DNA of 64,000 nt, taken from Nocardia niigatensis NBRC 100131 (lineage in GTDB: Bacteria > Actinomycetota > Actinomycetes > Mycobacteriales > Mycobacteriaceae). Made by a program: the position numbers and the translations under genes. Numbering within the stretch: the stretch's first letter is position 1; the number at the start of each line of letters is the position of its first letter. Shown here in pieces: positions 8,233-29,872 of the stretch. The stretch is taken from positions 1 through 64,000 of the forward strand of contig NZ_BAGC01000055.1 in assembly GCF_000308655.1 (NCBI RefSeq). Direction: 5' to 3'. The notes under the pieces are model-generated. The model did not search any database. It had not been told where the DNA came from and worked only from the letters and a program-made list of their open reading frames with translations.

Positions 8233-9726
8233 CTAGGCGGTGACCGTGACCGTGTGCAGGCCGCCCGGGCCCAGCGGGAAGGGCGCGCGTTGGGCCGCGT
8301 CCTGGACCTCGCCGGAACGGCTGGTCACCCGGGCCTGGAGGGTGTGGGTACCGGGCGGGAGGTCGACGAGGGTGCGCCAGCGGCGCCAGGCCGCGGGCGC
8401 GAGTTCGGAGCCGAGTTCGACCGGGAGCCATTCGGTTTCGTCGATACGGATCTCGACCCCAGCGACCCCGTGGGGCGGGGCCCAGGCCACGCCCGCGACC
8501 GTGAACTTGCCGGAACCCGCCGCGCCGCTGGAGGCCACGTCGATGCGCGCCTGCGGGCGCACCCACAGCGGCTCGACCGGCCAGCCGCGCTTGCACCAGT
8601 AGTCGACGTGGGTGTCGTCGGCGAGTTCGAGCTCGGTGAGCCACTTCGCGCCGGAGTACTGCCCGTAGATGCCGGGCACGAAAACCCGTGCGGGGAAGCC
8701 GTGTTCGGGTGGCAGCGGTTCGCCGTTCATGCCGATGACCAGGTAGCCGGGCCATTCGCCGGTGCGCAGCCGTTCCAGCGGCAGCGAGATGGTGTAGCCG
8801 TCGACGGCGCGGGTGACCAGCCGGGTGGCCCCAGCTTCGGGGACGGCGTGGTCGAACAGCGCGGTCAGCGGGACACCCAGCCAGCGGGCATTGCCGCAGC
8901 GGCCCGAGCCGGCCGTATTGTGCACGCAGACCATGACGGCGTCGAATTCCACGGCCTGCTCGGCCAGATCGGCCAGCGACAGCCGCAGGTGGTGGGCGAC
9001 CCGGCCACCGATGGTCAGCCGCCACTGGACGGGGTCGATACGCGGCGGCCGCGAATTCACATCCGCCACATAGAATTTGGCTGCGGGTGTGATCAGCGGC
9101 GACAGACCCGGTTCCACTCCGAGGCCGTCCTCGGGCACCGGTGCGTGCGCGCCCCTCGGCCCGGACCGCCGGGCCAGCTCGCGGTAGCGCAGGTCCGCAC
9201 GCCGCACCAGCACCTCGGCGGCGGCGAGCATGCCGGTTCCCGCTGTCGCCCAAAGCAATTCGTGACGGGAAGGGCGTCGAATCCCGGCGCGGAGCAGTGC
9301 GGCCGCCGCCAGACCGCCGGCCGCCCCGGGCACCGAGCGGTTGGCGCCGCGCAGTGCCGCGGCCGCGGTTCCCGCGCCGAAGGCCATGGCCGCGGGGGTC
9401 CGCAGCCGCGGCGGCAGCAGGGCCATCCCGGCGGCCGCGGCGATGCCGCCGAGGGCCACGCCGAGCCGGGTCATCTCCTTGTCGTGCTCTCCGGCCTGCG
9501 CCACCATGGTCTCGACCACCGGCACGGGCGCGTAATCGGCGGCCAGCCGCCCGATGCCGTCGAGCACGGATCCGCCCCTGGCCGCGGCGAGCAGCTCGCC
9601 CGCGCCGAGCGCACCCAGCCCCACCGCCGCCGCCCCCAGCAGCCGCCGCGTCACGCTGTCCGACACTTGCCCGTTCACCGACACTTGCCCGAACCTCCAG
9701 TAACCGATCGGGTTTCCAGCGCCCAT
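8233..9726 (-). CDS. membrane-anchored molybdopterin-dependent oxidoreductase (sulfite oxidase family)
   Basis: This 497-residue protein has several hydrophobic segments in the first about 150 residues and then a sulfite-oxidase-type molybdopterin domain. VCVHNTAGSGRCGNARWLGVPL contains the probable Mo-ligand Cys (about residue 266). VFVPGIYGQYSGAKWLTELEL and VDYWCKRGWP are typical of actinobacterial SorA/YedY-like proteins, and a C-terminal Ig-like dimerisation domain follows (VAGVAWAPPHGVAGVEIRID). The likely role is an extracytoplasmic oxidoreductase; the physiological substrate is not known. The ATG at 9726 is preceded by GGGGAAG. It lies between the two-component/ABC cluster and the NRPS with no evident regulatory link. 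Confidence 0.88.
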   Translation of the reverse strand: MGAGNPIGYWRFGQVSVNGQVSDSVTRRLLGAAAVGLGALGAGELLAAARGGSVLDGIGRLAADYAPVPVVETMVAQAGEHDKEMTRLGVALGGIAAAAGMALLPPRLRTPAAMAFGAGTAAAALRGANRSVPGAAGGLAAAALLRAGIRRPSRHELLWATAGTGMLAAAEVLVRRADLRYRELARRSGPRGAHAPVPEDGLGVEPGLSPLITPAAKFYVADVNSRPPRIDPVQWRLTIGGRVAHHLRLSLADLAEQAVEFDAVMVCVHNTAGSGRCGNARWLGVPLTALFDHAVPEAGATRLVTRAVDGYTISLPLERLRTGEWPGYLVIGMNGEPLPPEHGFPARVFVPGIYGQYSGAKWLTELELADDTHVDYWCKRGWPVEPLWVRPQARIDVASSGAAGSGKFTVAGVAWAPPHGVAGVEIRIDETEWLPVELGSELAPAAWRRWRTLVDLPPGTHTLQARVTSRSGEVQDAAQRAPFPLGPGGLHTVTVTA

Positions 9727-9798
9727 TCTTCCCCAGTCACGGTGTGGGCCCGCAAGCTTTCCCGGATGCCCCGCTCTATCGGGCGGACCGCGTCGGGG

Positions 9799-23172
<13,374 letters not shown>

Positions 23173-23175
23173 TGC

Positions 23176-23883
23176 CTAACTGCTGGTCGAACAGGATTCT
23201 GGGTCGGCATCCACCTCGTAGGCGGGTAGGTAGGCGTGACGAGACGTCAAACGCCCCACCATCACCGAGCGCACATGAGAGGGCAGATTCGGCGCGAACT
23301 TGCGCACGTACGCATCGGCCCACTCCGGCCGGTCGAGCACGAACGGAAAATCGGTCGTCATCATGGTGCGCACCACCAACATCGGCAGCGGGGCATCCAA
23401 TGGCCGAAAATCTTTGTTCCACAGGCCCGGTTGATCACAACCGGGATAAAACTGCCCGAGCATCGTGCCGCGCTCCACGAATTTGGTCTTGAATTCCGCG
23501 TGTATCTCATCGATCAGCGAATATTCCCTCAAATTCGGAAATACGGTGATCAATGCGCGCAGCACCGAGGTGGAACTGCCGTTCCCCGTCGGCAGCGCGG
23601 GATAGAGCTCCAGCGCGTCGCGGATGATCGCGCGCACCCGCATGGGTCGCGGTTCCGCGGCCGGTACCTGCGCCAGCCACAGCAGGTCACGCCGCATCGA
23701 GGGGCGGACATACGGGCAGACCGGCCCGTCGCGGCCCAGTTCGTCACTGGGTCGGGTCAGATAGGAGTCGGCCCAGGATCGAAATGCCGCCACTGTGGAT
23801 CGGGCGGCAGGGCACGATGATCCGGTGTCCCCCAAGGAGACCCATTGCAGCCCCGAGCGGGGGCCGATAACACGCTCGCTCAT
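23176..23883 (-). CDS. uncharacterised protein, probable NRPS partner (DUF6875-like)
   Basis: This 235-residue protein starts at the ATG at 23883, with AGGTGAG five bases upstream. It resembles a family of unknown function (I believe DUF6875) found near actinobacterial NRPS genes; recognisable stretches are FPNLREYSLIDEIHAEFK, LPMLVVRTMM and FPFVLDRPEWADAYVRKFAP. No signal peptide, membrane segment or classical enzyme motif is visible. It ends 3 bp before the synthetase start, so the two are almost certainly cotranscribed and coupled, which suggests a role in making or handling the peptide. The family assignment is from memory of sequence pattern and should be treated as moderate. Confidence 0.75.
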   Translation of the reverse strand: MSERVIGPRSGLQWVSLGDTGSSCPAARSTVAAFRSWADSYLTRPSDELGRDGPVCPYVRPSMRRDLLWLAQVPAAEPRPMRVRAIIRDALELYPALPTGNGSSTSVLRALITVFPNLREYSLIDEIHAEFKTKFVERGTMLGQFYPGCDQPGLWNKDFRPLDAPLPMLVVRTMMTTDFPFVLDRPEWADAYVRKFAPNLPSHVRSVMVGRLTSRHAYLPAYEVDADPESCSTSS

Positions 23884-24027
23884 GAACTCACCTCGGATGA
23901 TCGAGCTACGGCAGACGATGCGCCGTTGCCCACTCCTATCAAATAGTGCTCCGGTCATGGGCCGTTAACACGAGTAGTGGGTTACCCAATTCATCCACAG
24001 TGACCCGAATTTCGGGGGGTGACGTAA

Positions 24028-24061
24028 TAAAAAAAGACCGGTCAGCTATTGACCGGTCTTT
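24028..24061 (-). terminator. Rho-independent terminator of glyS
   Basis: A perfect 12-bp inverted repeat (AAAGACCGGTCA at 24033-24044, TGACCGGTCTTT at 24050-24061) encloses a 5-nt loop. Read on the minus strand, it is followed by a run of seven T. It lies 15 bp past the glyS stop, and is the clearest intrinsic terminator in the window. Confidence 0.93.
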
Positions 24062-24076
24062 CCTGTGAAGCTGGGA

Positions 24077-25468
24077 TCAGGCGCCGAGCAGGCGCGCGGC
24101 CAGGTAGCCCTCCACCTGATCGAGCGCAATGCGCTGCTGCGCCATCGAGTCCCGCTCACGCACTGTCACGGCCTGGTCCTCCAGCGTGTCGAAGTCGACC
24201 GTGATGCAGAACGGGGTGCCGATCTCATCCTGCCGGCGGTACCGGCGGCCGATCGCGCCGGCGTCGTCGAAGTCCACATTCCAGTTCTTGCGCAGCTGCG
24301 CGGCCAGATCCTTGGCCTTCGGCGACAGGTCCGCATTGCGCGACAACGGCAGTACAGCCGCCTTGACCGGCGCCAGCCGCGGATCCAGGCGCAGCGTGGT
24401 GCGAGTCTCCATGGTGCCCTTGGCCGTTGGGACCTGCTCCTCGTTGTAGGCATCCACCAGGAACGCCATCAGCGAGCGAGTCAGACCGGCCGCCGGCTCG
24501 ATGACGAACGGGGTGTAGCGCTCGCCCGAGTTCTGGTCGAAGAAGCTCAGATCCGTGCCGGAATGCTCGGAGTGGGTCTTCAGGTCGAAGTCGGTGCGGT
24601 TGGCGACGCCCTCGAGCTCACCCCACTCGGAGCCCTGGAAGCGGAAGCGGTACTCGATGTCCACCGTGCGGGTGGAGTAGTGCGAGAGCTTCTCCTTCGG
24701 GTGCTCGTACAGCCGCAGGTTCTCCGGGTCGATGCCCAGGTCGGTGTACCAGGCCAGGCGGGTGTCGATCCAGTACTGATGCCACTGCTCGTCCTCGCCC
24801 GGCTTGACGAAGAACTCCATCTCCATCTGCTCGAACTCGCGGGTCCGGAAGATGAAGTTGCCCGGGGTGATCTCGTTGCGGAACGACTTGCCGATCTGCG
24901 CGATGCCGAACGGCGGCTTCTTGCGCGCGGTGGTCTCGACGTTCTTGTAGTTCACGAAGATGCCCTGCGCGGTCTCCGGGCGCAGGTAGTGCATGCCCTC
25001 TTCGGACTCGACCGGGCCCAGGTAGGTCTTCAGCATCATGTTGAAGTCCTTGGGCTCGGTCCACTTGCCCACGGTGCCGCAATCCGGGCACACGATGAGC
25101 TCCATGGACACCGAGTCCGGGTCGTCGATCTTGTTCTTCTCGGCGTACGCCTCCTGCAGGTGGTCCTGCCGGTGCCGCTTGTGGCAGTTGAGGCATTCCA
25201 CCAGGGGGTCGTTGAACACCGCGACGTGGCCCGAGGCCACCCACACCTGACGCGGCAGGATGATCGACGAGTCGAGGCCGACCACGTCGTCGCGGCTGGT
25301 CACCATGGACCGCCACCACTGCCGCTTGATGTTCTCCTTGAGCTCGACACCCAGTGGACCGTAATCCCAGGCCGACCTCGTTCCGCCGTAAATCTCACCG
25401 CTCGGGTACACGAGACCCCGGCGCTTGGCGAGATTGGCGACGGTGTCCACCTTCGACTTGGGTGCCAC
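24077..25468 (-). CDS. glyS: glycyl-tRNA synthetase (alpha2, class II)
   Basis: The 463-residue class II synthetase of the dimeric bacterial/eukaryotic type attaches glycine to tRNA-Gly. Recognisable features: the N-terminal LAKRRGLVYPSGEIYGG; GPLGVELKENIKRQWW; motif 2 FRNEITPGNFIFRTREFEQME; and motif 3 GLTRSLMAFLVDAY followed by the anticodon-binding domain (LAPVKAAVLPL). The GTG at 25468 has GGAG nine bases upstream and gives exactly the length of the M. tuberculosis enzyme; an ATG at 25483 would add five residues. The gene diverges from smtB-zur, as in Mycobacterium (Rv2357c/Rv2358/Rv2359). Confidence 0.97.
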   Translation of the reverse strand: MAPKSKVDTVANLAKRRGLVYPSGEIYGGTRSAWDYGPLGVELKENIKRQWWRSMVTSRDDVVGLDSSIILPRQVWVASGHVAVFNDPLVECLNCHKRHRQDHLQEAYAEKNKIDDPDSVSMELIVCPDCGTVGKWTEPKDFNMMLKTYLGPVESEEGMHYLRPETAQGIFVNYKNVETTARKKPPFGIAQIGKSFRNEITPGNFIFRTREFEQMEMEFFVKPGEDEQWHQYWIDTRLAWYTDLGIDPENLRLYEHPKEKLSHYSTRTVDIEYRFRFQGSEWGELEGVANRTDFDLKTHSEHSGTDLSFFDQNSGERYTPFVIEPAAGLTRSLMAFLVDAYNEEQVPTAKGTMETRTTLRLDPRLAPVKAAVLPLSRNADLSPKAKDLAAQLRKNWNVDFDDAGAIGRRYRRQDEIGTPFCITVDFDTLEDQAVTVRERDSMAQQRIALDQVEGYLAARLLGA

Positions 25469-25643
25469 TGAACAGTTCTCCATCCGTATCCGGAAGATTG
25501 CAAAGGATTCAGACCAGCCTATCGGTCGCGGGCAATCGACTTTGCACCCACTGCCCCTACAAGCTGGGGATGCGTGCTGTTTCGACCCCTCGGTCTCGAT
25601 TTCACAGCAGAGCAATTGCCGCCCCGACGCGCCGAGTACCTGT

Positions 25644-25671
25644 TTGACATGCGCACCCGTGCATATAAGAA
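25644..25671 (+). promoter_or_regulatory. candidate promoter of smtB-zur
   Basis: A perfect -35 TTGACA (25644-25649) and a TAAGAA -10 (25666-25671) are separated by 16 bp. The spacer holds a small dyad GCAC-CC-GTGC (25653-25662), which could be a repressor site. It lies about 30 bp upstream of smtB; autoregulation by SmtB or Zur is inferred from the mycobacterial operon only. Confidence 0.5.
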
Positions 25672-25702
25672 TGGCATCGGTTTCCAATAAGGAGTTGGTT
25701 CG

Positions 25703-26098
25703 ATGACCACGGACAGCGGCGCGCCCCTGCGGCGCTCGCACGTCGCGACGGAGACCCCGGCCGCGATCCCCCATGACCCGTACCCCTACCGGTCTCCCCA
25801 GCCGCCGGCCGTGCCGTCGCGCACCATTCTGGACTCCGCCGGCGAACTCTTGCGCGCACTCGCCGCGCCGGTGCGCATCGCCATCGTGCTCCAGCTCCGG
25901 GAATCGCCGCGCTGCGTGCACGAGCTGGTGGATACCCTTGGAGTGACCCAGCCGCTGATCAGCCAGCATCTGCGGATCCTCAAGTCGGCCGGGGTGGTGC
26001 GCGGTGAACGCACCGGACGCGAGGTCATCTACGAACTGGTCGACGAACATCTGGCACACATTGTCATCGACGCGGTAGCGCACGCCGAGGAAGGGTGA
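25703..26098 (+). CDS. smtB: ArsR/SmtB-family metal-responsive repressor
   Basis: The 131-residue winged-helix repressor has ALAAPVRIAIVLQL, a CVHELVDTLGVTQPLISQHLRILKSAGVV recognition helix region and a C-terminal helix ending LAHIVIDAVAHAEEG. His and Asp in that last helix match the alpha5 zinc site of SmtB-type sensors (LVDEHLAHIVIDAVAH). The start ATG has AAGGAG ten bases upstream. It lies 3 bp before zur, as in M. tuberculosis where Rv2358-Rv2359 form a zinc-controlled operon in which SmtB represses at low zinc. The zinc role here is by homology. Confidence 0.93.
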   Translation: MTTDSGAPLRRSHVATETPAAIPHDPYPYRSPQPPAVPSRTILDSAGELLRALAAPVRIAIVLQLRESPRCVHELVDTLGVTQPLISQHLRILKSAGVVRGERTGREVIYELVDEHLAHIVIDAVAHAEEG

Positions 26099-26101
26099 AC
26101 C

Positions 26102-26512
26102 GTGGGAACAAGCGAGAAGACCGTCGGGGTCCGCAGCACCCGCCAGCGCAGTGCCATCGCCGCCCTGCTCGCGGACATCGACGAGTTCCGCTCCGCACAG
26201 GAGCTGCACGACGAACTCCGCAAGCGCGGTGAGGGCATCGGCCTGACAACGGTGTACCGGACGCTGCAGTCGCTCGCCGACGCCGGCATGGTCGACGTGC
26301 TGCGCACCGACACCGGGGAATCGGTGTACCGGCAGTGCTCCACCGGGCACCACCATCACCTGGTCTGCCGCCAGTGCGGGCGGACCGTCGAGGTGGAGGG
26401 GCCGACCGTGGAGGCCTGGGCGGACTCCATCGCCACCGAGCACGGGTTCACCGATATCAGCCACACCATGGAGATCTTCGGCACCTGCCAGAGCTGCTGC
26501 CACAAAAGCTGA
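26102..26512 (+). CDS. zur: Fur-family zinc uptake regulator
   Basis: The 136-residue Fur-family regulator has an N-terminal winged helix (TRQRSAIAALLADI, GIGLTTVYRTLQSLADAGMV) and a C-terminal dimerisation domain. The structural Cys4 site is visible as CRQCG and CQSCC, and a His-rich TGHHHHLVC gives sensing-site ligands. When zinc-loaded it should repress zinc uptake and alternative ribosomal protein genes. The start is GTG at 26102, three bases after smtB. A strong hairpin follows the stop. Confidence 0.94.
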   Translation: MGTSEKTVGVRSTRQRSAIAALLADIDEFRSAQELHDELRKRGEGIGLTTVYRTLQSLADAGMVDVLRTDTGESVYRQCSTGHHHHLVCRQCGRTVEVEGPTVEAWADSIATEHGFTDISHTMEIFGTCQSCCHKS

Positions 26513-26521
26513 GCATCACGA

Positions 26522-26564
26522 AAAGCCGCATGCCCCTTGCACATTACAAGGGGCTTGCGGCTTT
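26522..26564. terminator. bidirectional terminator-like hairpin between zur and the membrane protein gene
   Basis: An 18-bp inverted repeat with one mismatch (26522-26539 and 26547-26564) and a 7-nt loop lies between convergent genes. AAAGCC/GGCTTT ends provide short A and T runs on both strands, so it can serve both genes. Confidence 0.8.
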
Positions 26565-26578
26565 CGCGGTCCGCGATC

Positions 26579-27544
26579 TCAGGCCGCGGGCACCAGCTCC
26601 GGAGCGAGTTCCGGGGCGGTCCGGCGAGTGCGGGCAAGGCCGACGCCCAGCAGTGCGAGGCCGGCCGCGGCCCAGCACAGCAGGACCGTCAGCGGGCCCG
26701 CGATGGCGGCATCGCCGAAGAAGGCGGCCGAGCGGAGCAGGGTGGCGGCGGCGCCGGGCGGGAGCAGCTGGCCGATCTCGCCCCACGGCCTGGGCAGCAG
26801 CTCGGGCGCGGAAGTGGCTCCGGAGAACGGGTTTCCGACCAGCAGCATGGTGAGCACGGCCAGACCGACGCCCGCCCGGCCGAACGCGGCGGCCAGGCCG
26901 ACCACGGTGCCGGCGACGGCGAGCGAGACCAGTCCGCTGATCGCGGCCATGGTGAGGTAGGCGCCGGGCAGCAGGTGCAGCCAACCCTGGACGATCGACA
27001 TGCTCAGCAGCCCACCGGCGATCGCGAAGGCGGCCAGCCCGAGCGCGCGGACCCGCGGCGACGGCACGAGCAGGGTCAGCAGGACTCCCCCGGCCAGGCC
27101 GGACATGACCAGCGGCAGCACCATTGCGCCGAAACCGCTTCCGCGCGGATCGTGGACGTCGGCGGCGACCACGTCCTGCACGGGGGCCGCCTGCGCGCCG
27201 TCCAGTTGCTGGGCGAAGGCCGAGAGCTGTTGGGCCACAACCGGACTCGCGGCCGAGGCGATGAGGACGCGGGGCTGTCCGCCGGTCAGGATGGCGCCGT
27301 AGACATCCCGGTGTTCGATGGCGGTGCGGGCGTCGGATTCGCCTGCCACGGTGCGGATGTCGAAGCCACCGGGCTCGCGATCGTGCAACTGCTGCGCGAC
27401 CGCGGCCGCCTGCGGTCCGGTGATGGCGATGGGGAGATCGCGGGGCGCGACGCGAGCGGCGGGCCAGGCGAAGGCGATGAGCATCAGGGCCTGAATGGCG
27501 GCCGCGACGAGTCCGATCGCGAGGGAGCGCTGCACTGTATTCAT
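26579..27544 (-). CDS. ABC-2/YhgE-like integral membrane protein (DUF3533-like)
   Basis: The 321-residue protein has one N-terminal membrane segment, an extracytoplasmic domain of about 120 residues (IAITGPQAAAVAQQL; DVYGAILTGG), and about six C-terminal membrane segments. This is the layout of YhgE/Pip-like and DUF3533 export-associated proteins. The ATG at 27544 begins MNTVQRSLAIG. It diverges from a tetR gene and shares an operator-rich intergenic region with it, so it is the probable target of that regulator. The substrate is unknown; drug or lipid export is only a guess from context. Confidence 0.85.
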   Translation of the reverse strand: MNTVQRSLAIGLVAAAIQALMLIAFAWPAARVAPRDLPIAITGPQAAAVAQQLHDREPGGFDIRTVAGESDARTAIEHRDVYGAILTGGQPRVLIASAASPVVAQQLSAFAQQLDGAQAAPVQDVVAADVHDPRGSGFGAMVLPLVMSGLAGGVLLTLLVPSPRVRALGLAAFAIAGGLLSMSIVQGWLHLLPGAYLTMAAISGLVSLAVAGTVVGLAAAFGRAGVGLAVLTMLLVGNPFSGATSAPELLPRPWGEIGQLLPPGAAATLLRSAAFFGDAAIAGPLTVLLCWAAAGLALLGVGLARTRRTAPELAPELVPAA

Positions 27545-27558
27545 GAGCCATCCAAAGA

Positions 27559-27646
27559 AAGCGAAGGTTCGTTCTTTTTGTTGAGGACAAGGCTGACACC
27601 CCACTGTCACCTTGTCAAGAACGGATATTCGTTTTACTTTGGGCAC
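27559..27646. promoter_or_regulatory. tetR/membrane-protein intergenic operators and leaderless tetR promoter
   Basis: Two 15-bp sites match AACGnAnnTTCGnTT: minus strand 27559-27573 and plus strand 27620-27634. A separate dyad GACAAGGCTGACA (27586-27598) and TGTCACCTTGTC (27605-27616) lies between them. For tetR, TTGTCA (27612-27617) and TACTTT (27635-27640) have 17-bp spacing and place the transcription start at about 27647, the A of the tetR ATG. One operator therefore sits in the promoter spacer and the other just before the divergent gene. Confidence 0.6.
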
Positions 27647-28279
27647 ATGCCCAGAGTCAGCGAGGAACACCTGGAACGCCGCCGGCAGCAGATCCTCGAT
27701 GCCGCCCAGTCCTGCTTCGCCCGCAAGGGCCTGCACGCCACCACCATGCAGGACGTGTTCGCCGAATCCGGACTCTCCGCCGGTGCGGTCTACCGCTACT
27801 TCAAATCCAAGGACGACATCATCAAGGACCTCGCCACCGAGGCCACCGTCGACCTACGCGCCGCCCTCAGCGAGGCCGTCTACAGCGACCCACTACCCAC
27901 GCCCCCGGACCTCGTAGGCATCATGTGCGATGCCATCGTCCGCCTCAGCACCCCCGGCGGGCCGGTCCGGATCATCCCCCAGGCCTGGTCGCTGGCCCTG
28001 ACCGACGCCAATATCGCCGACTACGTCCGCACCAATATCCTCGGCATCCGCCGCCTCTGGTTCGACTACGCCGAGCGTATGCGCGAGGTCGGCTGGCTCC
28101 CCCCGGACGCCGACACCGACGCGGTGGCCAAGATCTTCCTCGGCCTGCTCCCGGGCTTCATCCTCCAGCATCTCATCCTCGGCGACGTCGACTCCGACAC
28201 CTTCGCCCGCGGCATCACCGAGATGCTCCCCGACTACCGCCGCGCGGCCGCGGCCGCCGCCGAATCCACCAGCGCCTGA
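27647..28279 (+). CDS. TetR-family transcriptional regulator
   Basis: The 210-residue protein has a typical N-terminal HTH: RRQQILDAAQSCFARKGLHATTMQDVFAESGLSAGAVYRYFKSKDDII. The C-terminal ligand domain ends LGLLPGFILQHLILGDVD and is about the usual length. No Shine-Dalgarno is present, and the promoter predicts a leaderless mRNA starting at the ATG. It probably represses itself and the divergent membrane protein gene. Confidence 0.93.
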   Translation: MPRVSEEHLERRRQQILDAAQSCFARKGLHATTMQDVFAESGLSAGAVYRYFKSKDDIIKDLATEATVDLRAALSEAVYSDPLPTPPDLVGIMCDAIVRLSTPGGPVRIIPQAWSLALTDANIADYVRTNILGIRRLWFDYAERMREVGWLPPDADTDAVAKIFLGLLPGFILQHLILGDVDSDTFARGITEMLPDYRRAAAAAAESTSA

Positions 28280-28296
28280 ACCGAACCCGCCGACGA

Positions 28297-28319
28297 CGTC
28301 AGGGCAGCAGGCCCTGACG
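28297..28319. terminator. hairpin at convergent gene ends
   Basis: A perfect 9-bp stem (CGTCAGGGC, CGTCAGGGC complement at 28311-28319) with a 5-nt loop overlaps the stop codon of the YbjN-like gene, between it and tetR. It has no T-run, so termination strength is uncertain. Confidence 0.5.
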
Positions 28320-28706
28320 CGCGCGGCCCGCCCCGGACAGGGTGAGCAACAGAATGGTCGCGAGGGGCTCGTCCTCCAGCCCGGCCGCGGGGAAGGTGTA
28401 CCGCAGGATGACGTCGGCCAGCTTGTCGCGGGACACCACGGTGAGCGTGCCGAACTGGAGCGCGGCGTTGCGTTCGGCGACCCGCTTGTGCAGCTGCGGT
28501 TTCACCGGTCGATCCCAGGCCAGGATGCACATGAGCGCCAGCACATCCAGGCCCGGCGACAGGTTGACGCCGCGCAGCGAGCACAGCGCGCCCTCGTATT
28601 CGAAGCCGAGCCCGCCCTCCTCCTCGCGGACGTCGACGCCGTAGCGCATGAGCAGGGCCTTGGCACGGAGCTGGAGCTCGTCGGCGGGGGTCGGCTGATC
28701 GGTCAC
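28299..28706 (-). CDS. YbjN-like/type III secretion chaperone-fold protein
   Basis: The 135-residue protein corresponds in position and size to M. tuberculosis Rv2360c. It resembles the YbjN/T3SS-chaperone-like fold (LLMRYGVDVREEEGGLGFEYEG; PQLHKRVAERNAALQFGTLTV). Function is unknown. The GTG start overlaps the uppS stop as GTGA, so it is translated together with uppS. Confidence 0.85.
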   Translation of the reverse strand: MTDQPTPADELQLRAKALLMRYGVDVREEEGGLGFEYEGALCSLRGVNLSPGLDVLALMCILAWDRPVKPQLHKRVAERNAALQFGTLTVVSRDKLADVILRYTFPAAGLEDEPLATILLLTLSGAGRARQGLLP

Positions 28707-29506
28707 TTCACACCTCCGAAGCGGCGGTCGCGCTTGGCGTACTCCAGGCAGGCGTCCCAGAGGTTGCGGCGGTCGAAATCGGGGAAAAGCGTTTCCTGGA
28801 ACACGAATTCGGCGTACGCGGCCTGCCAGATCAGGAAGTTGGAGCTGCGCAGCTCACCGGAGGGCCGCAGGAACAGGTCCACGTCCGGCATATCGGGTTC
28901 GTCGAGGTAGCGGGCCACGGTGGCCTCGGTGACCTTCTCCGGGTCGAGTTCCCCGGCGGCCACCCGGCGCGCGATTTCCCTTGCGGCGTCGGCGATCTCG
29001 GCCCGGCCGCCGTAGTTGACGCACATGGTGAGGGTCATCACCGTATTGTCCCGGGTGAGCTCCTCCGCGATCTCCAATTCCTTGATCACGCTGCGCCACA
29101 GGCGCGGTCGGCGACCGGCCCAGCGCACCCGGACACCCATCTCGTGCATCTCGTCGCGGCGGCGGCGGATCACATCGCGGTTGAAGCCCATGAGGAAACG
29201 CACCTCCTCGGGGCTGCGCCGCCAGTTCTCGGTGGAGAAGGCGTAGGCCGACAGCCACTTCACGCCCATCTCGATACAGCCCTCGACGGTGTCCATGAGC
29301 ACCGCCTCGCCGCGCTCGTGCCCCGCCGTGCGCGGCAGCCCGCGCTCCTGCGCCCAGCGCCCGTTGCCGTCCATCACCAGCGCCACATGCCTGGGCACGA
29401 ACTCCGCCGGAATCGCCGGCGGCTTGGCCCCCGACGGATGCGGCGACGGCGGCCGCACAACACGCTGCTCAGTCGATGACTTCCGGTTCCCGATCACGCC
29501 CACCAT
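28703..29506 (-). CDS. uppS: long-chain Z-isoprenyl diphosphate synthase (UppS family)
   Basis: The 267-residue cis-prenyltransferase has motif I HVALVMDGNGRWA with the catalytic Asp, AFSTENWRRSPEEV, and C-terminal DLFLRPSGELRSSNFLIWQAAYAEF. It corresponds to M. tuberculosis Rv2361c, which makes the C50 decaprenyl carrier for cell-wall arabinan and peptidoglycan; the same role is likely here. The ATG at 29506 is chosen, and a GTG three codons later is possible. In Mycobacterium recO follows directly upstream; here about 1.9 kb of gene remnants intervene. Confidence 0.95.
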   Translation of the reverse strand: MVGVIGNRKSSTEQRVVRPPSPHPSGAKPPAIPAEFVPRHVALVMDGNGRWAQERGLPRTAGHERGEAVLMDTVEGCIEMGVKWLSAYAFSTENWRRSPEEVRFLMGFNRDVIRRRRDEMHEMGVRVRWAGRRPRLWRSVIKELEIAEELTRDNTVMTLTMCVNYGGRAEIADAAREIARRVAAGELDPEKVTEATVARYLDEPDMPDVDLFLRPSGELRSSNFLIWQAAYAEFVFQETLFPDFDRRNLWDACLEYAKRDRRFGGVK

Positions 29507-29637
29507 CCTGCCCGATGCCCGCCACGCCCGAACGCCGCCCACGGCATTCCTACCGGACCTCCACATTTCCTCTACCCGGCGGCACACGGTGGGGGGCAAA
29601 ACCGGCATTTCGCCCCCCACCATGTATATCTCGCCGG

Positions 29638-29872
29638 TCAGCTGGGAAGCGGTGCGAGGCAGGCGCGGTAGGTGCCGAACGGCAGGACGGCGTCGTAGAC
29701 GAGGTCGCCGGAGGGCGTGAATTCCGAGATGCGCGGCGTGATGCCCCAGCTGACGAAGGTGTCGCCGTTCGGCAGGGTCTGGGCATTGCCCATGGCCGGG
29801 GTCACCAGGCCGTCCGGATGCTCCTGATTGCGGATCAGGCTCACGCGCCCGGCGGCCGGATCGATGTCTGGC
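29638..29872 (-). pseudogene. C-terminal remnant of an arylsulfotransferase (ASST) family gene
   Basis: About 78 codons of coherent sequence end at a stop at 29638: PDIDPAAGRVSLIRNQEHPDG, GNAQTLPNGDTFVSWGITPRISEF and DLVYDAVLPFGTYRAC. This is the conserved C-terminal pattern of actinobacterial arylsulfotransferase-like beta-propellers (GN-Q-LPNGN-F-WG). The rest of the gene, normally over 400 residues, is missing. Upstream the sequence switches frame into the truncated DUF4132-type gene. It is a deletion remnant with no start of its own. Confidence 0.7.
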
